This document shows, one piece after another, positions 11,305-19,892 of a stretch of 64,000 nucleotides of DNA. The translations under genes were made by a program, and so were the position numbers. The DNA comes from JAJVHZ01 sp041395385. GTDB lineage: Bacteria > Pseudomonadota > Gammaproteobacteria > JAJPIJ01. The notes beneath the pieces were generated by a model. The model was given only the letters and a program-made list of their open reading frames with translations, was not told where the DNA came from and searched no databases. The DNA lies in the NCBI GenBank assembly GCA_041395385.1, contig JAWLAN010000011.1:94817-158816 (forward strand), given 5' to 3'. Position 1 is the first letter of the stretch; every line of letters begins with the position of its first letter.

Positions 11305-12456
11305 TCAGGGCACGCTCCCGGCCGGTACCACCTGCTCTCCCTTCCCGACGGCAAGCGTGCCCGGCGAGCGTGCGACGCGCTCGCCCGGCTCCAGGCCGGA
11401 CAGAACCTCCACGTGCAGGTCATCGGCCACGCCGGTTCGGATCGTCCGCTCTCGCAGCGTGCGACGGCCGGCGTCGAAAACCAGGACCCCTCCGCCCACC
11501 GTCACCGCCGTGACCGGTACACGCGTTGCCCGCTCGCGCGCTGCCAGCGGGATCTCGACGGTGGCCGCCGCGCCGGGCCGGGTTGCCGGATCGCCCGCAT
11601 CGGGGCTGAATTCGACGACGATCTCGGCGCTCTTCCCACCCTGGCCGTGGCCCGTGTCGACCGAGCGGACGACCGCGTCGCAGCGCAGCCGATCCGAACC
11701 GGCGGCGAGCCGCACGCATGCCGATGCGTGGCGTTCGAGCGCGCCCGCGTTGCCGGCGGCGGGCGCGGGGACGCGCATGCGCACGGCCAGGCAGCCGTTC
11801 CTGGCCAGCTCGATGGGCGCGTTGGCGCCGGCCTGGAGAAGATCGCCGGGGACGACGTTCACTGCCGTGAGGGTGCCATCGAACGCCGCGCGCACCTTGA
11901 AACGCTCCAGATCGGAGCGCAAGCCGCTGAGCCTGCCGATGGCCGAGGAAACCTCACGGCGTGCCTGTGCGCAGGCGTTCCAGTCGCCCTGGAGGCCCGC
12001 CCTGCCGGTCTCGGACGCCAGCGCGATCGATTCCCGGCGCGTCTCGGCAAGCCGATCGCGGCGCTTCTCTCGCAGCGGCGAGCGCCGGCAGTCCTCGCGT
12101 GCCGCGACGCTGGCGGCCCTCGCCTCGCGCCGTGCCCTTCCCAGCCCGTCGATCAAGGCCTCCTCCTCCTCCAGCTCCGCCAGCAATGTGCCGCGGCGCA
12201 CCTGCTGTCCCGGCCTGGCAAGTACGCGCTGCACACGGCCGCCCGCCGGTATCGTCGCAGCCGGCACCACGCATGCCTCGACAGTGGCCGCGGGATCGCT
12301 GCGAAGTACCGGCCGCACCGGGCCGATGTCGACCGCAACCAGTTCGACCTGTGCCGCCGACCCGTGCCCTGCGAGCATCCGGACGATGACGGCGATCAGG
12401 GCGAGCGCGCCGAGCACGGACATCGCTATAATCATCTTCAGTTGGAGGGAGTGCAT
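11305..12456 (-). CDS. HlyD/RND-type periplasmic adaptor (membrane fusion protein)
   Basis: I place the start at ATG 12456 (MHSLQLKMIIAMS), giving 383 residues. The open frame continues upstream to 12633, but that part overlaps a structured RNA region with a terminator. One N-terminal transmembrane helix (MSVLGALALIAVIV) is followed by a biotinyl-lipoyl half motif (GGRVQRVLARPGQQVRRGTLLAELE), a long alpha-helical hairpin (about 105-165), the second lipoyl half (VRAAFDGTLTAVNVVPGDLL) and a beta-barrel C-terminus. Such adaptors link inner-membrane pumps to outer-membrane channels. No pump gene is adjacent, so this is an orphan adaptor. Confidence 0.82.
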   Translation of the reverse strand: MHSLQLKMIIAMSVLGALALIAVIVRMLAGHGSAAQVELVAVDIGPVRPVLRSDPAATVEACVVPAATIPAGGRVQRVLARPGQQVRRGTLLAELEEEEALIDGLGRARREARAASVAAREDCRRSPLREKRRDRLAETRRESIALASETGRAGLQGDWNACAQARREVSSAIGRLSGLRSDLERFKVRAAFDGTLTAVNVVPGDLLQAGANAPIELARNGCLAVRMRVPAPAAGNAGALERHASACVRLAAGSDRLRCDAVVRSVDTGHGQGGKSAEIVVEFSPDAGDPATRPGAAATVEIPLAARERATRVPVTAVTVGGGVLVFDAGRRTLRERTIRTGVADDLHVEVLSGLEPGERVARSPGTLAVGKGEQVVPAGSVP

Positions 12457-12544
12457 CTGAACGGCGGGGACCGCGTGCGGGCCGGATGACGACGGCCCCC
12501 TCGCGGGATGGCATGCGAATCCGATGCCAAACTGTCCTAACGGG

Positions 12545-12656
12545 GAAAAAAATGAGCGGCACCTCCCTGTGCCGCCAACGACCGCTGTCAGACGGTCGAG
12601 CTTGGAGGGTAACCCCTGCATGGATTTCCACACAGAGGGGGCGGTGCGAGCACCGC
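12545..12656 (-). ncRNA. Candidate FNR-dependent small RNA or attenuator leader, about 110 nt
   Basis: On the minus strand, transcription predicted from an FNR-type promoter would begin near 12656, exactly at a perfect hairpin (GCACCGC paired with GCGGTGC, 12641-12656). A second hairpin follows (CGACCG/CGGTCG, 12579-12598). It ends in a textbook terminator: GCGGCAC/GTGCCGC (12556-12575), TCA, then seven T (12552-12546). Either this is a free-standing anaerobic sRNA, analogous in logic to FnrS of enterobacteria, or it is a 5' leader with a terminator controlling the adaptor gene at 12456. I recognise no Rfam family. Confidence 0.45.
12556..12576 (-). terminator. Intrinsic terminator, minus strand
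   Basis: A seven-base perfect stem with a six-base loop, followed by TCA and a run of seven T at 12552-12546 on the minus strand. It lies 100 bases upstream of the adaptor start, so it would end transcription before that gene unless it is antiterminated. Confidence 0.7.
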
Positions 12657-12662
12657 GGGGAA

Positions 12663-12703
12663 AACATAGCGGTGCGGGCGCGCGGGGCTTTGACCCGGAT
12701 CAA
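12663..12703 (-). promoter_or_regulatory. Near-perfect FNR box with class II -10 element
   Basis: TTGACCCGGATCAA (12690-12703) differs from the FNR consensus TTGAT-N4-ATCAA at one base. On the minus strand TATGTT (12668-12663) lies where the -10 hexamer of a class II FNR promoter should be, giving a start near 12655 with the box centred at about -41. No suitable -10 exists at that distance on the plus strand. Confidence 0.45.
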
Positions 12704-12799
12704 CGAACCACGACGACCTCACGCGCCGGCCTGCGTGGGCTTGATGCGACGCATCACGGGAGGCAATAACGACTTGACTTTCAGCGGATATCCGGGGGC

Positions 12800-12828
12800 T
12801 TTAACATCGCAAAAAATTAGGCTATTGT
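12800..12828 (+). promoter_or_regulatory. Sigma-70 type promoter of the small secreted protein gene
   Basis: TTTAAC (12800-12805), 17 bases, then TATTGT (12823-12828). The predicted start near 12835 coincides with a perfect inverted repeat GTGGTAC-N11-GTACCAC (12834-12858). The message would therefore carry a 5'-terminal stem-loop, a feature known to stabilise mRNAs. Confidence 0.45.
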
Positions 12829-12912
12829 TAGGCGTGGTACTGGTCGGTTCGGTACCACGAGGGACTGAGCAGATCTGCCCAAAACAAACCATTAAATCCC
12901 AGGAGGTTTCAC

Positions 12913-13155
12913 ATGAAAAAGTTCGCCCTGACAGCAGCCATTGCGGCTACCATCGTCGCGGCTCCTCTGGCGTTCGCCGAGAAGGGACGCGATATGGCTG
13001 GCAACGAAGTCGAACTGCCTGCCAACTTCACCTATGGTGGCGACAACACCGGCGCTTATGCTGGTGGCAAGATTGGCACGGGCGTGAAGGACCCTGCGGT
13101 GTGCGGCACGTTCTCCAGCGAGAAGTGCTCGATCACCTACACCAAGGGCAAATAA
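12913..13155 (+). CDS. Small secreted protein of unknown function, probably abundant
   Basis: This 80-residue protein has a clean Sec signal peptide (MKKFALTAAIAATIVAAPLAFA, cleavage before EKG), leaving about 58 mature residues. Two cysteines (VCGTFSSEKC) could form a disulfide. The rest is small polar residues with several glycines (YGGDNTGAYAGGKIGTG). I do not recognise the family. A perfect AGGAGG six bases before ATG, a promoter with a 5' hairpin and a strong terminator make it a self-contained, highly expressed single-gene unit. Codon choice is more uniform than in its neighbours. It is not haem-binding, as no CXXCH is present. Confidence 0.88.
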   Translation: MKKFALTAAIAATIVAAPLAFAEKGRDMAGNEVELPANFTYGGDNTGAYAGGKIGTGVKDPAVCGTFSSEKCSITYTKGK

Positions 13156-13220
13156 GCAACAACGAACCACACCCAGAGAAGAACAAAAACACTTAGGTTT
13201 TAGTGAAGTCTCCATAATGG

Positions 13221-13246
13221 AACCCCGCGTCAGCGGGGTTTTTTTT
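13221..13246 (+). terminator. Strong intrinsic terminator
   Basis: AACCCCGC (13221-13228), loop GTCA, GCGGGGTT (13233-13240), and an eight-base T run (13239-13246). It ends the small secreted protein transcript. Confidence 0.9.
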
Positions 13247-13359
13247 GCTCGACGGCTCTCGGCAGCCGCGCCTTGCGTCTCCCGCACCCTGGCCCGCTGC
13301 ACGCGCTCCTGCAACGGCGGCCCCCCCCGGCACGCCCTCGTAACCTGCCGCACGACGTG

Positions 13360-14499
13360 CTATCGGGAGGGCATCTGCAGCGCCTGGAATGCCGGCGTCG
13401 CGCCGATCTCCACGCCCCGCTCGCCGACATCGGCGAATCGGGCCGCCATACCCTCTTTCAGTGCGAGTTGCGTTCCACGCTCGCTGCCGAGCACCAGCAG
13501 CGCCGTGGACCAGGCGTCGGCCTCGACGACGGTGTCGGCGACGACCGCGACGGCCACAGTCCTATGCCGGACCGGCATGCCGGTGTAAGGGTCGATCTCG
13601 TGGGAATACCGGATTCCATCGCGTTCGAAATAATTCCTATAACTACCTGATGTAGAGAGACCTTTTCCATCAAGTTCAAGCGAAATATCCACTTCCTGGC
13701 GGGCATCCGTGGGCCGCTCGATCCCGACTTGCCATCCCCGCCCGTCCGGTCGCCGGCCGCGGGCGTAGACCTCTCCGCCGAGCTCCACGAGAAAGGACTG
13801 TACGCCACGGCCGGACAGGAATCGGGCGATGCTGTCGACCGCGTAGCCCGGGGCGATGGCGCCCAGGTCGACCTCCAGCTCCGGAAGGTCCTTTCTGATG
13901 GCGGCAGGCGCGGCGCGGACCGACAGGTGCCTGAAGCCCACGCGCGCCCTCGCGGCTGCGACGGTCTCGGCATTCGGCACCGTTGGCGGCATCGGCGGGC
14001 CGCTGCCGAAGCCCCAGAGATCGATGAGCGGCTTCACCGTCACGTCGAAGGCGCCGCCGCTGCGGTGGCTAATCGTCCTCGCCGTCTCGAGCACCGTCGC
14101 CAGTTCCCGGGAGACCGGGAACCAGTCGGTCGAGCGGCTGGCGTTGAAGCGTGACAGTTCGGAATCTTCCCGATACGTGGACATCTGCCGGTCGATCTGC
14201 GCCAGTATTGCCGCAATCTCCGATTGCAGGCTCTCCCTCGGCGGCGCTCCGGGGCCGCCGGCGGCCACGTACTTCACCTGATACGTGGTGCCCATCGTCT
14301 CACCGGCAATCGATTCAATCGACGCGTGGTCGAGCGGCGGCCCGCAGGCGGCCAGCATCAGTACCCAACCCGGGCCGCAAACGAATCGCGACAGGCAGCG
14401 GATAATGAACCGGCCGCACCGCCACCAGTCTGACCAATGTAGACTGGTAACACCGCGCGCGCGTGGCGGAATGGATCGATCAGCACAAGCGTACAACAC
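13360..14499 (-). CDS. apbE: FAD:protein FMN transferase, ApbE lipoprotein
   Basis: ApbE attaches FMN from FAD to threonine or serine residues of exported flavoproteins such as NqrB/C or RnfG. Visible motifs are GETMGTTYQVKY, the Mg/FAD segment DLWGFGSGP, VDLGAIAPGYAVD, LVELGGEVYARG, and a C-terminal SHEIDPYTGMP followed by DAWSTALLVLG. The lipobox LMLAAC near residue 50 indicates a lipoprotein. The ATG at 14499 gives a long leader before it, so the true start may be a rare codon further in. The usual lysine in the GxIAKGYAVD motif is proline here. No target flavoprotein gene is nearby. It is divergent from the MoxR operon, and the start regions nearly touch. Confidence 0.9.
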   Translation of the reverse strand: MLYACADRSIPPRARGVTSLHWSDWWRCGRFIIRCLSRFVCGPGWVLMLAACGPPLDHASIESIAGETMGTTYQVKYVAAGGPGAPPRESLQSEIAAILAQIDRQMSTYREDSELSRFNASRSTDWFPVSRELATVLETARTISHRSGGAFDVTVKPLIDLWGFGSGPPMPPTVPNAETVAAARARVGFRHLSVRAAPAAIRKDLPELEVDLGAIAPGYAVDSIARFLSGRGVQSFLVELGGEVYARGRRPDGRGWQVGIERPTDARQEVDISLELDGKGLSTSGSYRNYFERDGIRYSHEIDPYTGMPVRHRTVAVAVVADTVVEADAWSTALLVLGSERGTQLALKEGMAARFADVGERGVEIGATPAFQALQMPSR

Positions 14500-14516
14500 A
14501 CGGAATCCCTCATCTG

Positions 14517-15515
14517 ATGAATGATCACACCACTGCGGTCCCGGCCGACTCCGTCCGGCCCGCGGTCAGCGGCCTGAAGGAGTTTATCGAATCCCGCATA
14601 ATCGGCCAGGAAGGCCTGGTCGAGGCGCTGCTGATCGCGCTGCTGGCCGACGGCCATCTCCTGGTCGAGGGCGCGCCGGGACTGGCCAAGACGCGCGCGG
14701 TGCGCGTGCTCGCCGACGGTATCGACGCGTCCTTTCATCGCATACAGTTCACTCCCGACCTGCTGCCCGCGGACCTGACGGGGACGGAGATCTACCGGCC
14801 CCAGGACGGGTCGTTTCGCTTCCAGCAGGGGCCGCTGTTCCACAACCTGGTGCTTGCCGACGAGATCAACCGGGCACCGGCCAAGGTGCAATCCGCACTC
14901 CTCGAGGCGATGGCCGAGCGCCAAATCACCGTGGGACTGCAGACCTATCACCTGCCGGAGTTGTTCCTGGTGATGGCGACCCAGAACCCGCTCGAGCAGG
15001 AGGGCACCTATCCGTTGCCGGAGGCGCAGCTCGATCGTTTTCTGATGCACGTGCGCATCGGCTACCCGGCCGCCGCCGACGAAAAGCGCATCCTGCAGCT
15101 GGCGCGCAGCGAGGCCGCCGAGGAGGCGGGCGCGAGCCCTTCGCCGCGCGTGCGCATACCGCAGGCGGCGGTGCTGCAGGCGCGGCGCGAGGTGCTGGGT
15201 GTTTTCATGTCCGAGCCGCTGGAGCAGTACCTGCTGCAACTGGTGCTGGCCACGCGCAATCCGCAGGTCTACAGCGAGGAGCTCGGCCGCTGGCTGCAGT
15301 ACGGTGCGAGCCCGCGCGGCAGCATCGCCCTGGACCGCTGCGCGCGGGCGCGGGCATGGCTGCGCGGCCGCGATTACGTGACGCCGGACGACATCCAGGC
15401 CGTGGCAGTCGACGTGCTGCGGCATCGCCTGATACTCAGCTACGAGGCGGAGGCCGACGGGATCACCGCCGATCGCATCGTCGGCGAACTGCTGTCGCTG
15501 GTGGCCGTTCCGTGA
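14517..15515 (+). CDS. MoxR-family AAA+ ATPase
   Basis: The first gene of a six-gene operon. I take ATG 14517 (MNDHTTAV) over the upstream GTG at 14463. Walker A is EGAPGLAKT near residue 60, Walker B VLADEINRAP near 120, and the sensor region LVMATQNPLEQEGTYPLPEAQLDRF near 155. MoxR ATPases work as chaperones with von Willebrand factor A proteins, several of which follow here. The protein is cytoplasmic and of usual length (332 residues). It is probably cotranscribed with the DUF58 gene ten bases downstream. Confidence 0.95.
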   Translation: MNDHTTAVPADSVRPAVSGLKEFIESRIIGQEGLVEALLIALLADGHLLVEGAPGLAKTRAVRVLADGIDASFHRIQFTPDLLPADLTGTEIYRPQDGSFRFQQGPLFHNLVLADEINRAPAKVQSALLEAMAERQITVGLQTYHLPELFLVMATQNPLEQEGTYPLPEAQLDRFLMHVRIGYPAAADEKRILQLARSEAAEEAGASPSPRVRIPQAAVLQARREVLGVFMSEPLEQYLLQLVLATRNPQVYSEELGRWLQYGASPRGSIALDRCARARAWLRGRDYVTPDDIQAVAVDVLRHRLILSYEAEADGITADRIVGELLSLVAVP

Positions 15516-15525
15516 GGCCGCGCCG

Positions 15526-16530
15526 GTGATCACGAGCCTGCGCTCGCTGCTCGTCCCGATGCGTCGCGCAGGCACGCCGCCCGGTGCCGGCGCCCGCCCC
15601 GACGCCTCGAGCGTGGCGCGGGTCTCGCTCGCCGATCTGGTGCGGCTGGCGCCGCAGGCGAAACAGCTCGAGCTCTGGCAGACGCGGCGCGACGTGGAGG
15701 ATGGCGGTGCGCATCACACGATGTTCAAGGGGCGCGGCATGGAGTTCGCCGAGACCCGCCCTTACCAGCCGGGTGACGACATCAGGCATATCGACTGGCG
15801 CGTTACGGCGCGCTCGGGGCGCGCGCACACAAAGCTCTTCCGCGAGGAACGTGAACGTCCGGTGCTCGTGTGGGTGGACTGCCGGCCCCACATGCAATTC
15901 GCCACCCGTGGCAGCTTCAAGAGCGTAATGGCCGCGCGGCTCGCCGCCCTGGTCGCGTGGGCGGCCCACGCCCATGGCGATCGCGTCGGCGGCAACGTGA
16001 TCAGCGCCGCACTGGACTACGCGCAGGAGCCCCGGCGCGGCCGACACAATGTCCTGCGGCTGCTGCGCGCGCTGGAATTCGCTTGCGCGCCGACGAACGC
16101 CGAGCTCGGTCCCATGACCGAGGCGGCGGAAATGTCGCTGGCATCGCTGCGTCGCACCGTGCGCCCGGGCACGATCGTGTTTCTCATCGGTGATTTCCAC
16201 GATCTGGAGGCCGCGGTGAGGGACCTGGTCGCCCAGATCGGCGTACACAGCGACGTGACCCTTTGCTGCCTTCACGATCCGCTGGAGGCCGAACTGCCGC
16301 CCGCGGGGATCTATCCCGTGAGCTCGCCACATGGCGAGGTCGCGAATCTCGACACGGCCAACACGGCCTGGCGGGCGGAGTATGCGCGCCGATTCCAGCA
16401 TCGAATGCAGGCGTTGCGCGCCGCCACGCGCCGTCACCGGGCCCGCTTCCTGAGCGTCGGCACCACCGACGATCCCTTGTTGGCGCTGCGCGCGATCGCA
16501 GGCACGGTGCCGGCGCGAGCCGCGGGCTGA
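15526..16530 (+). CDS. DUF58 domain protein
   Basis: A protein of 334 residues with the hallmark PYQPGDDIRHIDWRVTARSG (near residues 80-100) of the DUF58 family, a degenerate VWA-like fold. It lies between the MoxR ATPase and the DUF4381 gene, the normal order in Bat-type operons. Translation starts at GTG 15526, ten bases after the moxR stop. The exact function is unknown. By co-occurrence it is a partner of the MoxR ATPase. Confidence 0.92.
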   Translation: MITSLRSLLVPMRRAGTPPGAGARPDASSVARVSLADLVRLAPQAKQLELWQTRRDVEDGGAHHTMFKGRGMEFAETRPYQPGDDIRHIDWRVTARSGRAHTKLFREERERPVLVWVDCRPHMQFATRGSFKSVMAARLAALVAWAAHAHGDRVGGNVISAALDYAQEPRRGRHNVLRLLRALEFACAPTNAELGPMTEAAEMSLASLRRTVRPGTIVFLIGDFHDLEAAVRDLVAQIGVHSDVTLCCLHDPLEAELPPAGIYPVSSPHGEVANLDTANTAWRAEYARRFQHRMQALRAATRRHRARFLSVGTTDDPLLALRAIAGTVPARAAG

Positions 16531-16548
16531 CCGCCGGGGGCGATCGCC

Positions 16549-17067
16549 ATGGACCCGCGGACCATCCCGCTGCACGACATACACCTGCCCCCGCCAGTGG
16601 ACTGGTGGCCGCCCGCGCCGGGCTGGTGGGCGCTGGGCGTGTTGCTGGCGACGGGCGTCGCACTGGCAGTGCGGACATGGCGACGCCGCCGCCGTACGAG
16701 GCCGGCGCCGAGTCATGCCGACATGGTCGCCGAGGTCTGGCGGACCTGGCAGGGACTGCGGAAGTCGCTCGCGGACCCGCAGGCGATGGCCGATGGCGTG
16801 CGCGACCTGTCGACATTGATCCGCCGCGTCGCGTTGACGCTGCACAGCCGCGGCGCGGTCGCCGGTCTGACCGGGCAGAGATGGTTGCAGTTTCTCGATG
16901 CGCCGCTGGGAGGAACGGAGTTCAGCCGCGGACCCGGCCGCCTCCTGATCCAGGGCCCGTATCAACCCGGGGCAGCGGAAATGGAGCCGGGTGAGGTCGA
17001 ACGCTGCGCGCAGCTCTGCGAGCGCTGGCTGAAGATCGTGCTCGACGGCGGCAGGGCGGGACGCTGA
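16549..17067 (+). CDS. DUF4381 small membrane protein
   Basis: A 172-residue protein with one transmembrane helix near residues 25-45 (WWALGVLLATGVALAV) followed by arginines, then a soluble alpha-helical domain. The N-terminus LHDIHLPPPVDWWPPAPGWW is typical of DUF4381. It is always found with MoxR/VWA operons, as here, and is probably the membrane-anchored part of that complex. The stop is two bases before the next start. Confidence 0.88.
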   Translation: MDPRTIPLHDIHLPPPVDWWPPAPGWWALGVLLATGVALAVRTWRRRRRTRPAPSHADMVAEVWRTWQGLRKSLADPQAMADGVRDLSTLIRRVALTLHSRGAVAGLTGQRWLQFLDAPLGGTEFSRGPGRLLIQGPYQPGAAEMEPGEVERCAQLCERWLKIVLDGGRAGR

Positions 17068-17069
17068 CG

Positions 17070-18065
17070 ATGCTGCAGTTCGAATGGCCGTGGGTGTTGC
17101 TGGCTCTGCCGCTGCCGTGGCTCGTCCGCCGCCTGCTGTCACCCGTCCGGCGGCCCGCCGGCGTCGCCCTGCGCGTGCCGTTCTTTGCGAGCATGATGTC
17201 GGCCACGGCGTCCACCGCTACGCCGGGCGCGCGCGTGCTCTGGATTGCCTCGGCAGCATGGCTGCTGCTCCTCGCCGCCGCCGCGCGCCCGCAATGGCTC
17301 GGCGAGCCGGAGGCCGTGCCGATGAGCGGTCGCGACATCATGCTCGCTGTGGATCTCTCCCGCAGCATGCAGCAGACCGACTTCGAGGTACGGGGCGAGC
17401 TCATCGACCGGCTCACCGCCGTCAAGCTGGTCGCGCTGGATTTCATCGAGCGCCGCGTCGGGGATCGCATCGGCCTCATCCTGTTCGGCGAGCGCGCCTA
17501 CCTGCAGGCGCCGCTCACCTTCGACAGGACCACCGTGCAGACGCTGCTGAAGGAGGCGGTGCTGGGATTGGCCGGCGACGCCACGGCCATGGGCGACGCC
17601 ATCGGCATCGCCGTAAAGCGACTGCGCGGGGACCGCGTTCAGAACCGCGTTCTCATCCTGCTCACCGACGGCGCCAACACCGCCGGGGAGATCGAACCCC
17701 TGAAGGCCGCGGAGCTGGCGGCCAAGGCGGGCTTGAGGATACACACCATCGGCATCGGCGCCGACGAGACCCGGATAAGGCAGCTGTTCGGCACCTACCG
17801 CACCAACCCCAAGCTCGATCTCGACGAGGCGACCCTGAAGGCGATCGCGGAGCGGACCGGCGGGCGCTACTTCCGCGCCCGCGACAGCGCCGAGCTCAAC
17901 GAAATCTACGCGCTCATCGATCAGATCGAGCCGATCGAACAGGACCCGCGCCGGTTCCGCCCGACAGCGTCGCTGTATCCCTGGCCGCTCGGCGCCGCGC
18001 TGCTGCTGGGCGCATGGATCATACTGCGCGGGCGCATCGGCGCCGGCGCGGCGGCCGTTTCATGA
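17070..18065 (+). CDS. VWA-domain membrane protein, BatA type
   Basis: 331 residues. Two N-terminal hydrophobic segments (WVLLALPLPWLV and VLWIASAAWLLLLAAAA), a VWA domain with the metal-binding MIDAS motif AVDLSRSMQ near residue 93, and a C-terminal helix (PWPLGAALLLGAWIIL). VWA proteins of this kind are periplasmic domains held in the inner membrane and are linked to MoxR chaperones and envelope stress tolerance. The stop overlaps the next ATG (ATGA), indicating translational coupling. Confidence 0.93.
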   Translation: MLQFEWPWVLLALPLPWLVRRLLSPVRRPAGVALRVPFFASMMSATASTATPGARVLWIASAAWLLLLAAAARPQWLGEPEAVPMSGRDIMLAVDLSRSMQQTDFEVRGELIDRLTAVKLVALDFIERRVGDRIGLILFGERAYLQAPLTFDRTTVQTLLKEAVLGLAGDATAMGDAIGIAVKRLRGDRVQNRVLILLTDGANTAGEIEPLKAAELAAKAGLRIHTIGIGADETRIRQLFGTYRTNPKLDLDEATLKAIAERTGGRYFRARDSAELNEIYALIDQIEPIEQDPRRFRPTASLYPWPLGAALLLGAWIILRGRIGAGAAAVS

Positions 18066-19888
18066 GCGTGGCGGAATTCCATTTCCTGCGGCCGCTGTGG
18101 CTGCTGGCCCTGCCGGCGCTGGCGGCCATGATCTGGGTGTTCCGCGGCCGCGCTGTCCAGGGTACGCCGTGGCGCCGGGTCGTGGACGCCGCGCTGCTTC
18201 CACACGTGCTCGCGCAACCCGGATCGGCCGCAGCGCGACCATTGCGACGGCTACGCGGGCTGCTGATCGCCGCATACGTACTGGCGGTGCTCGCGCTTGC
18301 CGGGCCGGCATGGAAACGGCTGCCGCAACCCGTCTTCCAGGACCGCTCGGCGCTGGTGATCATGCTGGACCTCTCGCGGTCGATGGAAGCGCAGGACCTG
18401 CGGCCGAGCAGGCTTGCTCGCGCCCGCTACAAGGTGGCCGATCTGCTGGCGCAACGTCGCACCGGCATGACCGCGCTGGTGGTGTACGCGCAGGATGCCT
18501 ACGGCGTCGTCCCGTTGACCGACGACGCGGCGACCATCCTGAGCCACCTGCCCGTGCTCGAGCCCGGCCTGATGCCGGCACAGGGCAGCCGGCCGGAACG
18601 CGCAGTCGCGCTTGCACTCGAACTCCTCCTGCAGGGCGGCATGCCACGCGGCGACCTGCTCTTGATCACCGATTCCCTCACCGCGGAACAGGCCGAGGAG
18701 GTCGCGCGTGAGTTGGAGACCCACGACCATCGACTCTCGATATTGGCGATGGGCACCGTCGCCGGCGCACCGATCCCACGGCCCGGTGGCGGCTTTTTCG
18801 AGTCCGAAGAGGGCAAGCCCGTGGTGGCGAGGCTGGATCCGGCGCCGATGCAGGCGCTCGTCGGCCGCCACGGCGGACGGCTCCTCACCGCCGGCAGCGA
18901 CGACGAAGACGTGCGGGCCCTCGTGGGCCTGTTCGCCACGCGGATCCGCACCGACACCGCCACCCGGTCCGATTTCACCTCCGGGCGCTGGCGTGAAGAG
19001 GGACCCTGGTTACTGCTGCCGCTCATCCCGCTGGCGGCCCTGCTGTTCCGGCGCGGACTCATCGCCGCGGTACTCGTCACGGCGCTGCCCTGGTCCGGTA
19101 AGGCCGAGGCATGGCAGTGGGACGATCTCTGGCGCCGCCCCGACCAGCAGGCCGCCGCGGCGCTCGAGCGAGGCGAGGACGTGCGCGCTGCCGAACTGTT
19201 CGAAGACCCGCGCTGGTCGGCGGCCGCGCGTTACCGCGCCGAGGACTTTGCCGGGGCGGTGGAGACGCTGCAGGACCTCGACGGCAGCGACGATCACTAC
19301 AACCGCGGCAACGGTCTCGTGCGCCAGGGCAGGTACAAGGACGCCATTGCCGCCTACGAACGGGCGCTCGCCCTGGACCCCGGCAACGACGACGCGCGGC
19401 ACAATCGCGATCTCGTCCGTCAATTGTTGCAGCAGTCGGCAAGCCAGGGCGGCGGCGAGAGCGGCCAACAGGGCGAGGATCGGCAGTCTTCGCGGCCGCA
19501 GGGTGGCGACGGCGCACAGGGTGAGGGCAGGCGCGGACAAGGCGAATCGGAGCGCGACGGCGCCCGGGGCGATCCCGAGATGGAGACGGGGCGCGAGGAG
19601 GGCGGAGGCGAGTCGGACAGGAGACTCGAAGAGTTGCTGGCGCAGCGCAAGCGGGAGGCCGGCCGCGATCGCCTGGAGTCCGACTCGGGCGGACAGGACG
19701 GCGGGGAGGGAGATTCGCAAGTTCCCCCGCCGGCGGAAGCCGGGCACGATGAGCGCCGCGAGGCCAGCCAGGCAGACGAGCAATGGCTGCGACGGATACC
19801 GGACGACCCGGGCGGCCTGCTGCGGCGGAAATTCTATTATCAGTACAGCCAGTCCAATCGCACCCCTTCCAGTGACACGCCATGGTGA
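18062..19888 (+). CDS. VWA plus TPR protein, BatB/BatC fusion
   Basis: 608 residues starting at ATG 18062, which overlaps the preceding stop. Open frame extends far upstream but lies inside the BatA gene. N-terminal helices are followed by a VWA domain with MLDLSRSMEAQD, a third helix (LLPLIPLAALLFRR), then TPR repeats (DHYNRGNGLVRQGRYKDAIAAYERALALDP). A low-complexity Gln/Gly/Arg/Glu-rich tail ends in LLRRKFYYQYSQ, the conserved BatC ending. BatB and BatC are separate genes in many species; here they are one polypeptide. Confidence 0.92.
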   Translation: MSVAEFHFLRPLWLLALPALAAMIWVFRGRAVQGTPWRRVVDAALLPHVLAQPGSAAARPLRRLRGLLIAAYVLAVLALAGPAWKRLPQPVFQDRSALVIMLDLSRSMEAQDLRPSRLARARYKVADLLAQRRTGMTALVVYAQDAYGVVPLTDDAATILSHLPVLEPGLMPAQGSRPERAVALALELLLQGGMPRGDLLLITDSLTAEQAEEVARELETHDHRLSILAMGTVAGAPIPRPGGGFFESEEGKPVVARLDPAPMQALVGRHGGRLLTAGSDDEDVRALVGLFATRIRTDTATRSDFTSGRWREEGPWLLLPLIPLAALLFRRGLIAAVLVTALPWSGKAEAWQWDDLWRRPDQQAAAALERGEDVRAAELFEDPRWSAAARYRAEDFAGAVETLQDLDGSDDHYNRGNGLVRQGRYKDAIAAYERALALDPGNDDARHNRDLVRQLLQQSASQGGGESGQQGEDRQSSRPQGGDGAQGEGRRGQGESERDGARGDPEMETGREEGGGESDRRLEELLAQRKREAGRDRLESDSGGQDGGEGDSQVPPPAEAGHDERREASQADEQWLRRIPDDPGGLLRRKFYYQYSQSNRTPSSDTPW

Positions 19889-19892
19889 TCGC

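Noticed and set aside
12457..12633. N-terminal extension of the HlyD-type adaptor to 12633
   Set aside because: It crosses a hairpin/terminator region with no adaptor-like sequence; ATG 12456 begins just before the expected membrane helix.
17084..18061. Upstream extension of the VWA/TPR frame through the BatA gene
   Set aside because: This part is an out-of-frame reading of the BatA coding region; ATG 18062 overlaps the BatA stop and begins a proper membrane segment. The BatD frame opening at 18708 is likewise real only from 19893.
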